Under the pieces are notes generated by a model. The model ran no database searches. It had not been told where the DNA came from and saw nothing but the letters and a program-made list of their open reading frames with translations. Shown piece by piece: positions 7,204 through 14,994 of a stretch of 39,538 bases of DNA. The DNA is from Steroidobacteraceae bacterium. Its GTDB lineage: Bacteria > Pseudomonadota > Gammaproteobacteria > Steroidobacterales > Steroidobacteraceae. A program made the position numbers and the translations under genes. Location of the stretch: contig JALORP010000025.1 of NCBI GenBank assembly GCA_025458865.1, positions 1 to 39,538 on the forward strand, given 5' to 3'. Within the stretch, counting starts at the first letter, position 1. Every line of letters begins with the position of its first letter.

Positions 7204-7208
7204 TTTCC
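7142..7208. repeat. REP-like palindrome doublet supplying the ybdL start
   Basis: Two palindromes in direct order: an imperfect one at 7142-7167 (GGAAAATGGGGAC ... CATTTCC) and a perfect one at 7185-7205, AAATGGGGAC-T-GTCCCCATTT. The unit GAAATGGGGAC recurs at 33061-33071 and a shorter relative lies at 5985-6001. The doublet starts directly at the stop codon of the upstream gene (TAG, 7208-7210) and its right arm contains the ATG of ybdL. GTCCCC/GGGGAC palindromes of this form are common interspersed repeats in proteobacterial genomes; no REP-associated transposase lies in this window. Confidence 0.6.
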
Positions 7209-7945
7209 TACAGCTCCAAGGTAGCCAGCGCCGCGCCGATGATGCCGGCGTCGTTGCCGAGCTGCGCGCGCACGATGCGCGCCGGTGACTCGAGCAGGTG
7301 GCCGAAGTGCGTCCAGTTCTCGCTGACGCCGCCGCCGAGGATGAAGAGGTCCGGCCACAGCAGCGCGTGATAGCGCGCGAGCACCTCGTTGACGCGGCCC
7401 GCCCACTCCTCCCAGCCGAGCGACTCTGCGGTGCGGACGCGGCCGGACGCGCGGTGCTCGGCTTCCATGCCGCGCACCTCCATGTGCCCGAACTCGGTGT
7501 TGGGCAGCAGGCGTCCCTCGTGGAAGATGGCGCTGCCGATGCCGGTGCCGAGCGTCAGCACCATGACGACGCCTTCCTCGCCGCGCCCGGCGCCGAAGCG
7601 CATCTCGGCGATGCCAGCCGCATCAGCGTCGTTCAGGAAGGCCGCAGGCCGTCCCGTCGCCTCGCGCACCAGCGCGGTGCCGTCGGTGCCGATCCAGCCG
7701 CGATCCACGTTCGCCGCCGTCCGGGCCACGCCGCGCTTGACCACCGCGGGAAACCCGAAGCCAATCGGTCCTTCCACCTGCGGATACGAGGCGACGATCT
7801 GCCGGATCACCTGGGCCACGGCCGCGGGCGTCGCCGGCATGGGCGTGGGGAAGCTGCAGGCGGCGCTCGCGAGCGTGCCGCGGACGACGTCCACGGGCGC
7901 CGCCTTGAGGCTCGAGCCGCCGGTGTCGATCCCGAGCCTGATCAT
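7208..7945 (-). CDS. ppgK: ROK-family kinase, probable polyphosphate glucokinase
   Basis: 245 residues. N-terminal phosphate-binding loop GIDTGGSSLKAA (D7, G9, G10), then FLNDADAAGIAEM with the candidate catalytic Asp, LTLGTGIGSAIF, and NTEFGHMEVRG. The TLGTGIGSA...PNT-E-GH pattern is typical of polyphosphate/ATP glucokinases, which phosphorylate glucose using polyphosphate or ATP. The zinc-binding cysteine cluster of many ROK sugar kinases is not seen, as expected for this branch. It begins three bases after potI and ends four bases before ybdL, so it is probably transcribed with the polyamine transporter. Choice between polyphosphate and ATP as donor cannot be made from sequence. Confidence 0.8.
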   Translation of the reverse strand: MIRLGIDTGGSSLKAAPVDVVRGTLASAACSFPTPMPATPAAVAQVIRQIVASYPQVEGPIGFGFPAVVKRGVARTAANVDRGWIGTDGTALVREATGRPAAFLNDADAAGIAEMRFGAGRGEEGVVMVLTLGTGIGSAIFHEGRLLPNTEFGHMEVRGMEAEHRASGRVRTAESLGWEEWAGRVNEVLARYHALLWPDLFILGGGVSENWTHFGHLLESPARIVRAQLGNDAGIIGAALATLEL

Positions 7946-7948
7946 GGC

Positions 7949-8794
7949 TCAGGGGCTGTTCCCGGCCAGCGCGGCCTGCACGTCGCGCTCGCGCTGCCGC
8001 TCCTGGCGCTGCATGTACAGGCCCGCCACCACGATGCCGATGGCCACGACCGTCACCATGATGGTCGCGAGCGCGTTGATGTCGGGGCTCACGCCGAGGC
8101 GGACCTTGGAGAAGATCACGAGCGGCAGCGTGCTGGAGCCCGGCCCGGACACGAAGCTCGCGATCACGAGGTCGTCCCACGAGAGCGTGAAGGCCAGCAG
8201 CCACCCGGCAAGGATGGCCGGGAAGATGATCGGCAACGTGATCAGGAAGAAAACCTTGGCAGGCCGCGCGCCGAGGTCCATGGCGGCCTCCTCGAGCGAC
8301 TCGTCCACCGTGGAGAGCCGCGACTGGATCACCACCGTCACGTAGGCCATCGAGAAGGTCATGTGGGCGATGGTGATGGTGGTCACGCCGCGGCCCGCCG
8401 GCCAGCCGAACCACTGCTCCATCGCCACGAACAGCAGGAGCAGCGACAGGCCCGTGATCACCTCGGGCATGACGAGCGGCGCCGTCGTCATGCCCGTGAG
8501 CAGCGTGCGACCCTTGAAGCGGCGGAACCGCGCGAGCGCGAGCCCGGCGAGCGTCCCGAGGATCACCGCCCCCGTCGCGTTGATCGCCGCGATCTTGAAC
8601 GAGAGCTTCGCGGCGTTCAGGACCTGCGGGTTCTGGAACAGCTCGACGTACCACTTCGTCGAGAAGCCCGCCCACACCGTCACGAGCCGCGACTCGTTGA
8701 ACGAGTAGATGATCATGGACAGGATCGGCACGTACAGGAACGCGAAGCCGAAGGCCATCGCGGTGGTGACGAAAAAGGACCGCCGGCCGATCAC
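7949..8794 (-). CDS. potI: Putrescine/spermidine ABC transporter permease PotI
   Basis: Inner-membrane permease, 281 residues, about six membrane segments (first at FFVTTAMAFGFAFLYVPILSM). The EAA loop that contacts the ATPase is EEAAMDLGARPAKVFFLITLP. Together with PotH it forms the channel of a type I importer. The start is GTG at 8794, which overlaps the potH stop (GTGA) and follows a G-rich ribosome-binding site; longer in-frame extensions are shadow sequence of potH. Assignment as PotI rather than PotC rests on the F-G-H-I gene order. Confidence 0.92.
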   Translation of the reverse strand: MIGRRSFFVTTAMAFGFAFLYVPILSMIIYSFNESRLVTVWAGFSTKWYVELFQNPQVLNAAKLSFKIAAINATGAVILGTLAGLALARFRRFKGRTLLTGMTTAPLVMPEVITGLSLLLLFVAMEQWFGWPAGRGVTTITIAHMTFSMAYVTVVIQSRLSTVDESLEEAAMDLGARPAKVFFLITLPIIFPAILAGWLLAFTLSWDDLVIASFVSGPGSSTLPLVIFSKVRLGVSPDINALATIMVTVVAIGIVVAGLYMQRQERQRERDVQAALAGNSP

Positions 8795-9780
8795 CGGTGC
8801 ACCCCCACCTGGCGCGCCTGGGCGTACTGGAACCACATGATCGGCACGACGAGCAGCAGCAGCATCGCGATGGCCACCGCGCTCGCCACCGGCCAGTCGC
8901 GGTTGTTGAAGAACTCCTCCCACAGCACGCGGCCGATCATCAGCGAGTCCGGCCCGCCCAGCAGCGCCGGGATGACGAACTCGCCGACCGCCGGGATGAA
9001 CACCAGCAGCGAGCCGGCGATGATGCCGGGCATGGACAGGGGCAGCGTGATGGTCAGGAACGCCTTGGTCGGACGGCAGCCGAGGTCAGCCGCCGCCTCG
9101 AGCAGCGTGATGTCCATCTTCTCGAGGTTGGCGTACAGCGGCAGGACCATGAACGGCAGGTAGGAATAGACGATGCCGATGTAGACGGCGATGTCGGTCT
9201 GCAGCAGCGAGATCGGCTGGTCGATGATTCCGAGCGACAGCAGCAGCTGGTTGAACGGGCTGTTGCGGCCCAGCAGCCCGATCCACGCGTACACGCGAAG
9301 CAGGAACGAGGTCCAGAACGGCAGCATCACGAGCAGCAGCAGCAGGTTGCGCCAGGAGGCGCCCGTGCGCGCGATGCCGTAGGCGAGCGGATAGCCGATC
9401 AGCAGGCACAGCAGGGTCGATATCGCGGCGACCTTGATGGAGTTCAGGTAGGCGTTTCGGTAGAGCGGGTCCTCGAACAGGAAGGCGTAGTTCGCGAGGT
9501 TCATCCGTATGCCGATGACCTGCGAGTCCACCCACTGGATGACCGGCTCGTACGGCGGCATGCCGAGCCGCACGTCCGAGAGCGAGATCTTGAAGACGAT
9601 GATGAAGGGGACGAGGAAGAACAGCAGCAGCCAGAGGTAGGGTATGCCGATCACGAGCGTCCGGCCGCCGATGCCCCAGTCCTTCATCCGGTCGCTGGCC
9701 CAGCGGTAAGGCCCAAAGGCCCGGATCCAGCCGCGCAGGCCGGCCAGGAACAGGGTCGAGGGCCCTCCCTGGGCGACCAT
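8791..9780 (-). CDS. potH: Putrescine/spermidine ABC transporter permease PotH
   Basis: 329 residues, with a cytoplasmic N-terminal segment of about 40 residues, then membrane segments beginning LVIGIPYLWLLLFFLVPFIIVF. EAA loop: LLEAAADLGCRPTKAFLTITLP. It pairs with PotI as a heterodimeric permease for polyamines. Its ATG overlaps the potG stop by one or two bases (TAATG), and its own stop overlaps the potI GTG, so potG, potH and potI are translationally coupled. Confidence 0.93.
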   Translation of the reverse strand: MVAQGGPSTLFLAGLRGWIRAFGPYRWASDRMKDWGIGGRTLVIGIPYLWLLLFFLVPFIIVFKISLSDVRLGMPPYEPVIQWVDSQVIGIRMNLANYAFLFEDPLYRNAYLNSIKVAAISTLLCLLIGYPLAYGIARTGASWRNLLLLLVMLPFWTSFLLRVYAWIGLLGRNSPFNQLLLSLGIIDQPISLLQTDIAVYIGIVYSYLPFMVLPLYANLEKMDITLLEAAADLGCRPTKAFLTITLPLSMPGIIAGSLLVFIPAVGEFVIPALLGGPDSLMIGRVLWEEFFNNRDWPVASAVAIAMLLLLVVPIMWFQYAQARQVGVHR

Positions 9781-10931
9781 TACTGGGTCACCACCACCGG
9801 GCTCGCCGCATCCCAGGACAGCCAGACCTCCTCGTCCCAGGTGATGCGCTCCGCGGAGACCGCCGCCTGGCGGCGGATGTTCGGCTGGGTGATCCGCACC
9901 GTGCGGCCGGTCGCCAGCCGGACAAGGTAGATGGACATGTCGCCGAGGTAGGCGATCTCGGCCACCACGCCCTGCACGCGATTGTCCTCGTCGCCTGCCG
10001 GCTGCTCACGCGAGATCGTGATCTTCTCGGGCCGCAGCGCGACCCAGACCGTGGCGTTCGGCGGGGCACTGACGCCGTGGCTGACGTAGAACGTGCCGCC
10101 GAGCTCGGCTGCGGATACCCGGACATAGTCCGGCTCGTCCTCGATGAGCGTGCCCTCGAAGAGATTGACCGAGCCAATGAAATCCGCGACGAAACGGGAG
10201 TTCGGGTATTCGTAGATGTCGCTGGGCGTGCCGACCTGGACGATCTCGCCGTGATCCATGACGCCGATGCGGGAGGCGAGCGTCATCGCCTCCTCCTGAT
10301 CGTGGGTCACGACGACGAAGGTGACGCCGAGCTTCTCCTGCAGGTTCACCAGCTCGAACTGCGTGTGCTCGCGCAGCTTCTTGTCGAGCGCGCCGAGCGG
10401 CTCGTCCAGCAGCAGCAGCTTCGGCTGCTTGATGAGCGAGCGCGCGAGCGCAACGCGCTGGCGCTGGCCTCCAGAGAGCTGGTGCGGCCGCCGGCCGGCG
10501 AAAGGCGTGAGCTTGACGAGGTCGAGCATCGCCGCCACGCGCTCCCGGATCTCCGCCTTCGGCACGCCGTCCTGCTTCAGCCCGAACGCAACGTTCTGCT
10601 CCACCGTCATGTGCGGGAACAGCGCGTAGGACTGGAACATCATGTTGACCGGGCGCTCGTACGGCGGAATGCCGGTCATGTCCGTGCCGTCGATCCAGAT
10701 GCGGCCTTCCGATGGCTGCTCGAAGCCTGCCAGCATGCGAAGCAGCGTGGTTTTGCCGCAGCCGGAAGCGCCGAGCAGGCAGAAGATCTCGCCGCGGTAG
10801 ATCTTCAGCGAGACCTGATGGACCGCGACGAAGTCACCGAATTTCTTGGTGACTTTCTCGATGCGGACGTAGGGCTCCGCCGCGGGGTCCTTCCACGGCT
10901 CGAGGCGTGCTTCGGGACGTGGGCTGGCCAT
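9780..10931 (-). CDS. potG: Polyamine ABC transporter ATP-binding protein PotG
   Basis: 383 residues. ABC ATPase domain with Walker A GASGCGKT (54-61), signature LSGGQRQRVALARSL, Walker B LLLLDEPLGALD and the switch histidine in VVVTHDQEEAM, followed by a C-terminal TOBE-like regulatory domain from about residue 290. The N-terminal extension of about 20 residues before YVRIEKVTKKFG is usual for PotG. It powers uptake through PotH/PotI with substrate delivered by PotF. It is separated from potF by 72 bases that contain a very stable hairpin. Confidence 0.95.
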   Translation of the reverse strand: MASPRPEARLEPWKDPAAEPYVRIEKVTKKFGDFVAVHQVSLKIYRGEIFCLLGASGCGKTTLLRMLAGFEQPSEGRIWIDGTDMTGIPPYERPVNMMFQSYALFPHMTVEQNVAFGLKQDGVPKAEIRERVAAMLDLVKLTPFAGRRPHQLSGGQRQRVALARSLIKQPKLLLLDEPLGALDKKLREHTQFELVNLQEKLGVTFVVVTHDQEEAMTLASRIGVMDHGEIVQVGTPSDIYEYPNSRFVADFIGSVNLFEGTLIEDEPDYVRVSAAELGGTFYVSHGVSAPPNATVWVALRPEKITISREQPAGDEDNRVQGVVAEIAYLGDMSIYLVRLATGRTVRITQPNIRRQAAVSAERITWDEEVWLSWDAASPVVVTQ

Positions 10932-10952
10932 GCGGGGACCCCTGCGGCAGGC

Positions 10953-10988
10953 CCCGGGCCCCGGCGGCGTTCGGCGCCGGGGCCCGGG
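10953..10988. promoter_or_regulatory. 14-bp stem hairpin between potF and potG
   Basis: CCCGGGCCCCGGCG (10953-10966) is the exact reverse complement of 10975-10988, with an eight-base loop. It has no U-tract in the direction of transcription, so it is more likely to block 3' exonucleases and stabilise the potF message, or to attenuate, than to terminate fully. This would allow more binding protein than permease to be made. Confidence 0.6.
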
Positions 10989-11003
10989 AGGTTGGCGGGT
11001 GGG

Positions 11004-12137
11004 TTACTGGCCGGTGCGGAAGCGTGTCCAGGCGCGGTTCGACAGGCGGCTGTAGTCCTGCGACTCGGCGAGGTGCGGGTAGAGCTTCGCCTTCACCTCG
11101 GCGGTCGGGTAGACGGACGGATCGGTGCGGACCGCCTCGTCCACCATCTCGAAGGACGCCGAGTTGCCGTTCGCGTAGGCCACGTAGTTGCTGATGGCCG
11201 CGATCACCGCGGGCTCCATCAGGTAGTTGATGAACTCGTGCGCGTTGTTCGGATGCGGCGCATCGGCCGGGATCGCAAGCATGTCGAACCACATGATCGC
11301 GCCCTCCTTCGGGATCGCGTAGGCGATCTCGACCGGCGTGGCCGCCTCGGCGCCGCGGGCCTGGGCCTGGAGGATATCGCCGCTCCAGCCGAGCGCCACG
11401 CAGATCTCCCCGTTGGCGAGGTCGTTGATGTACTGCGACGAGTGCAGGTAGCGGACGAAGGGCCTGATCTTCATCAGCAGCTCTTCCGCCGCCGCGAGGT
11501 CCTCGGGGGCCTCGCTGTTCGGGTCACGGCCGAGGTAGATCAGGGCGGAGTCGACCACCTCGCCCGGGGCGTCGAGCAGCGTCAGGCCGCAGGACTGCAG
11601 CTTCTTGGCGTTCTCGGGCTCGAAGATCATGGCCCAGCTGTCGATGGTGTCCGTCCCGAGGGCCGCCTTGACCTTCTCCGGGTTGTAGCCGATGCCGGTG
11701 GTGCCCCAGAGATAGGGCACGGCGTACTCGTTGCCCGGGTCGTGCTTGCCGACGCGCTCCATGATCTCCGGGTCCAGGTTTGCGAGGTTCGGAAGCTTCG
11801 ACTTGTCGAGCTTCATGAACACGCCAGCCTTGATCTGTCGCTCGAGGAACGAGGCCGAGGGGACGACCACGTCGTAGCCGGTGCGGCCCGCGAGGAGCTT
11901 GGTCTCGAGCACCTCGTTCGAGTCGAACACGTCGTAGTTGACCTTGATGCCGGTCTTCGTCTGGAAATCGCCGACGGTCCCCTCGGCGATGTAGTCCGAC
12001 CAGTTGTAGACGTTGAGAACCTTGTCCTCAGCCGCCGGCGCCGCAGCAGTCGGGGCTGCCTCCTCCTTCTTGCCGCAGGCGGACAGACCCGCCACGACGG
12101 CCACGGCCACAAGGCCCGACCTCAGGATCGCTCGCAT
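11004..12137 (-). CDS. potF: Putrescine/spermidine-binding lipoprotein PotF
   Basis: 377 residues. Signal peptide with lipobox LSAC (C21), followed by a flexible Ala/Glu/Pro linker, then the type II periplasmic-binding fold beginning VLNVYNWSDYIAEGTVGDFQ, typical of PotD/PotF. SDYI, the Y-LWGTTGIGYN segment and the W-SGDI segment are in the positions that contact polyamines in the family. It captures polyamine in the periplasm for PotGHI. The start at 12137 is fixed by GGAGG seven bases upstream (12145-12149) and by the signal peptide. The gene has its own promoter at 12218-12245 and a structured leader. Confidence 0.95.
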   Translation of the reverse strand: MRAILRSGLVAVAVVAGLSACGKKEEAAPTAAAPAAEDKVLNVYNWSDYIAEGTVGDFQTKTGIKVNYDVFDSNEVLETKLLAGRTGYDVVVPSASFLERQIKAGVFMKLDKSKLPNLANLDPEIMERVGKHDPGNEYAVPYLWGTTGIGYNPEKVKAALGTDTIDSWAMIFEPENAKKLQSCGLTLLDAPGEVVDSALIYLGRDPNSEAPEDLAAAEELLMKIRPFVRYLHSSQYINDLANGEICVALGWSGDILQAQARGAEAATPVEIAYAIPKEGAIMWFDMLAIPADAPHPNNAHEFINYLMEPAVIAAISNYVAYANGNSASFEMVDEAVRTDPSVYPTAEVKAKLYPHLAESQDYSRLSNRAWTRFRTGQ

Positions 12138-12153
12138 GTGAAAACCTCCGCTG

Positions 12154-12203
12154 CCGGGCAATGCCCGGAATCCCCTGAATCCCGGCGCGGGGGAGCCGCG
12201 CCG
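12154..12203 (-). promoter_or_regulatory. Structured potF leader with two hairpins
   Basis: Two stem-loops fall between the predicted transcription start (about 12211) and the potF ribosome-binding site: CGGCGCGG-GGGAG-CCGCGCCG (12183-12203) and CCGGGC-AAT-GCCCGG (12154-12168), the latter ending five bases before GGAGG. No known riboswitch class is recognised. They may stabilise the message or modulate translation. Confidence 0.4.
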
Positions 12204-12217
12204 TCACCTGAGGCCGG

Positions 12218-12245
12218 AATATACCACCGGCAGCGCCATTGTCAG
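12218..12245 (-). promoter_or_regulatory. sigma70-type promoter of potF
   Basis: Minus strand: -35 CTGACA (12240-12245), 16-base spacer, -10 TATATT (12218-12223); each hexamer matches consensus in five of six positions. It begins only 12 bases after the spuC stop, so potFGHI-ppgK-ybdL can be transcribed independently of puuD-puuA-spuC. Confidence 0.7.
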
Positions 12246-12256
12246 CGGCGCGGTGG

Positions 12257-13642
12257 TCAGGACAGGCCGATGTCCCGGGCGGTCAGGTCGAGGCAGCGCC
12301 AGGCCTTCTCGAAGAGTTCGTCCACCTGGCCGCGGCTGAGCACCAGCGGGGGCGAGATGATCATGGTGTCCCGGACCGCCCGCATGACCAGCCCGTTCGC
12401 AAAGCAGTGGTCCCGGCAGATGAGCCCCACCTCGCCGCGGTTGCGGAAGAACGTGCGGGTGCCCTTGTGGGCCACGAGTTCCAGCGCGCCGATCATGCCG
12501 ACGCCACGGGCCTCTCCCACCAGACGGTGCTCGCCCAGATCCCGCCAGCGCTGCTGCAGGTAGGGCCCGATGTCCTCGCGCACCCGGTCCACCAGTCCCT
12601 CGTCCCGCAGGATGGCGAGGTTGGCGAGCGCCACGGCGCAGGCCACCGGGTGACCGGAGTACGTATAGCCGTGGAAGAACTCCCCGCCCTTCTCGACCAG
12701 GACGTCGGCCACCCGGTCGGAGACCATCACCGCGCCCAGCGGCTGGTAGCCGGAGGTGATCGCCTTGGCCAGGGTCATCAGGTCCGGCTCGAAGCCGAAG
12801 TACTCGCAGCCGAACCAGCGTCCCGTCCGGCCGAAGCCGCAGACCACCTCGTCCGCGATCAGCAGGATGCCGTAGTGGCGGCAGATGCGCTGGATCTCGG
12901 GCCAGTAGGTCTCGGGCGGGATGATCACGCCACCGGCGCCCTGGATCGGCTCGCCGATGAAGGCGGCGACGCGGCCGGGGCCGATTTCCTCGATCTTTTC
13001 AGCGAGGCGGCGGGCGGCGCGCACGCCGTACTCGGCCGGCGAGACGTCGGTGCCGTTCTCGAACCAGTAGGGCTGCTCGATGTGGACGATGTCCGGGATG
13101 GGCAGGCCGCCCTGCGAGTGCATGGCCGACATCCCGCCGAGGCTCGCTCCGGCCATCGTGCTGCCGTGGTAGGCGTTGTGCCGGCTGATGATGACCTTGC
13201 GCCCGCCCTCGCCCATCAGGTCCCAGTAGCGACGCACCATGCGAACGATCGTGTCGTTCGACTCCGAGCCGGAGCCGGTGAAGAAGGCGCGGCTGAACTG
13301 CGGCGGCGTCAGCCCGGCCAGGACCCGCGCAAGCTCGATCGCCGGCGGGTTGGCGCTCTTGAAGAAGCTGTTGTAGTACGGCAGCTCCTGCATCTGCCGG
13401 TAGGCCGCCTCGGCCAGCTCCTTGCGGCCGTAGCCGATGTTCACGCACCACAGGCCGGCCATGCCGTCGAGGATCTGCCGGCCCTCGGAGTCGTACAGGT
13501 AGGCGCCCTCGGCGCGGGTGACGATGCGCGCACCCTCCGCCGCCAGCGCCTTGAAGTCGGTGAACGGGTGCAGGAAGTGGCGGCTGTCCAGCTCCTGCCA
13601 CTCGCGGGTGGCGCGATCGGCGATCGGCGCGGCTCGGCTCAT
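12257..13642 (-). CDS. spuC: Putrescine--pyruvate aminotransferase, SpuC-like
   Basis: 461 residues, class III PLP aminotransferase. Motifs: GLWCVNIGYGRKEL, GSGSESNDT (123-131), cofactor-binding D264 in LIADEVVCGFGRTG, and Schiff-base K293 in LAKAITSGYQPLGAV. It resembles Pseudomonas SpuC, which transfers an amino group from putrescine (and other diamines) to pyruvate, giving 4-aminobutanal. It lies downstream of puuD and a gamma-glutamylputrescine synthetase-like gene in the same direction (14-base gap), so the cell appears able to break down putrescine by both direct transamination and the glutamylated route. Confidence 0.9.
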   Translation of the reverse strand: MSRAAPIADRATREWQELDSRHFLHPFTDFKALAAEGARIVTRAEGAYLYDSEGRQILDGMAGLWCVNIGYGRKELAEAAYRQMQELPYYNSFFKSANPPAIELARVLAGLTPPQFSRAFFTGSGSESNDTIVRMVRRYWDLMGEGGRKVIISRHNAYHGSTMAGASLGGMSAMHSQGGLPIPDIVHIEQPYWFENGTDVSPAEYGVRAARRLAEKIEEIGPGRVAAFIGEPIQGAGGVIIPPETYWPEIQRICRHYGILLIADEVVCGFGRTGRWFGCEYFGFEPDLMTLAKAITSGYQPLGAVMVSDRVADVLVEKGGEFFHGYTYSGHPVACAVALANLAILRDEGLVDRVREDIGPYLQQRWRDLGEHRLVGEARGVGMIGALELVAHKGTRTFFRNRGEVGLICRDHCFANGLVMRAVRDTMIISPPLVLSRGQVDELFEKAWRCLDLTARDIGLS

Positions 13643-13656
13643 GTAGGTGCCCCTGG

Positions 13657-14991
13657 TCAGACGTTGAGCAGCAGGTGCTCGCGCTCCCAGGAGCTGATCA
13701 CCCTCAGGAAGGTCTCGTGCTCGTTTTCCTTGACGGCGCCGTAGGCCAGCACGAACCGTTCGCCGAACAGCTCCACCAGCGGCTTGCAGCCGCGCAGCAT
13801 CCTGAGCGACTCGGCCAGGGTCATTGGCAGGCCGAAGGGCAGCTCATAGGCCGAGCCGGTGACCGGCTCGGTGGGCTTCAGGCCCTCGATCATGCCGAGG
13901 TAACCGCAGGCGAGCGACGCGGCGATCGCGAGGTAGGGGTTGGCGTCCGAGCCGGCGAGTCGGTTCTCGACGCGCCGGTTGGCTGGTTCGGAGGTCGGCA
14001 CGCGCAGGCCGGCGGTGCGGTTGTCATAGCCCCACTGCACGTTGATGGGCGCCATGTTGTAGCGGGTGATGCGCCGGTAGCTGTTAACGTTCGGCGCGAC
14101 CAGCGACATCGCCGCCGGCAGGTACTTCTGCAGGCCGGCGATGTGCGAGAAGAACAGCGGCGACGGACCGCCCTCGGGCGTGCTGAAGACGTTCTGCCCC
14201 GTCGAAGTGTCCACCACGCTCTGGTGGATGTGCATGGCGCTGCCCGGCTCGTTGGCCATGGGCTTGGCCATGAAGGTCGCGTACATCTTGTGGCGCAGCG
14301 CGGCCTCGCGCGCCGTGCGCTTGAACAGGAAGGCCTGATCGGCGAGGTCGAGCGCGTCGCCGTGGATCAGGTTGATCTCCATCTGCGCCGCGCCGTCCTC
14401 GTGGATCAGCGTGTCGATGTCGATGCTCTGCGCCTCGCAGAAGGCATAGATGTCGTCGAACAGCGGGTCGAACTCGTTGACCGCGGCGATGCTGTAGGCC
14501 TGGCGGCCGATCTCCGGCCGGCCGGAGCGGCCGACGGGCGGCTTCAGCGGGTAATCGGCGTCGACGTTCGGGTCGACCAGGAAGAACTCCAGCTCCGGCG
14601 CCACCACCGGGCGCCAGCCCTTCGCGGCATAGAGCTCGATGACCCGACGCAGCACGAAGCGCGGCGACATGGGCACCACGCGGCCGTCGTCGTAGAAGCA
14701 GTCGTGGATCACCTGTGCCGTGGGCTCGGGCGCCCAGGGCACCACGCGGATGCTGTTCGGGTCGCCCACGAGGTCGATGTCGATCTCCGACGGATTGATG
14801 GCGCTGTCGTCGTCGGGGTACTCGCCGGTCACCGTCTGAAGGAAGATGGACTCGGGCAGGCGCATGCCCTCGTCCTCGGCGTACTTCTCCGCCGGCATGA
14901 TCTTGCCGCGGGCGACGCCGGTCATGTCGGCGACGATCGCCTCGACCTCCGAGATGGAGTGGTCACGCAGGAACTGCTTGATGTCGCTCAT
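13657..14991 (-). CDS. puuA: Glutamine synthetase-like gamma-glutamylpolyamine synthetase (copy 1)
   Basis: 444 residues, glutamine synthetase fold with N-terminal beta-grasp (IVADMTGVARGKIMPAEKY) and catalytic domain. Metal and substrate residues: E133 and E135 (APELEFFL), E205 (AAQMEINL), H254 (GSAMHIHQS), and the NRRVENR and GSDANPYL motifs at 338-353. This branch (PuuA/SpuI/GlnA2-like) ligates glutamate to putrescine or other polyamines with ATP. The class is inferred mainly from context: puuD is three bases upstream and spuC 14 bases downstream. A divergent second copy lies at 15985-17364; which copy prefers putrescine and which spermidine or another amine cannot be told. Confidence 0.88.
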   Translation of the reverse strand: MSDIKQFLRDHSISEVEAIVADMTGVARGKIMPAEKYAEDEGMRLPESIFLQTVTGEYPDDDSAINPSEIDIDLVGDPNSIRVVPWAPEPTAQVIHDCFYDDGRVVPMSPRFVLRRVIELYAAKGWRPVVAPELEFFLVDPNVDADYPLKPPVGRSGRPEIGRQAYSIAAVNEFDPLFDDIYAFCEAQSIDIDTLIHEDGAAQMEINLIHGDALDLADQAFLFKRTAREAALRHKMYATFMAKPMANEPGSAMHIHQSVVDTSTGQNVFSTPEGGPSPLFFSHIAGLQKYLPAAMSLVAPNVNSYRRITRYNMAPINVQWGYDNRTAGLRVPTSEPANRRVENRLAGSDANPYLAIAASLACGYLGMIEGLKPTEPVTGSAYELPFGLPMTLAESLRMLRGCKPLVELFGERFVLAYGAVKENEHETFLRVISSWEREHLLLNV

Positions 14992-14994
14992 GGT

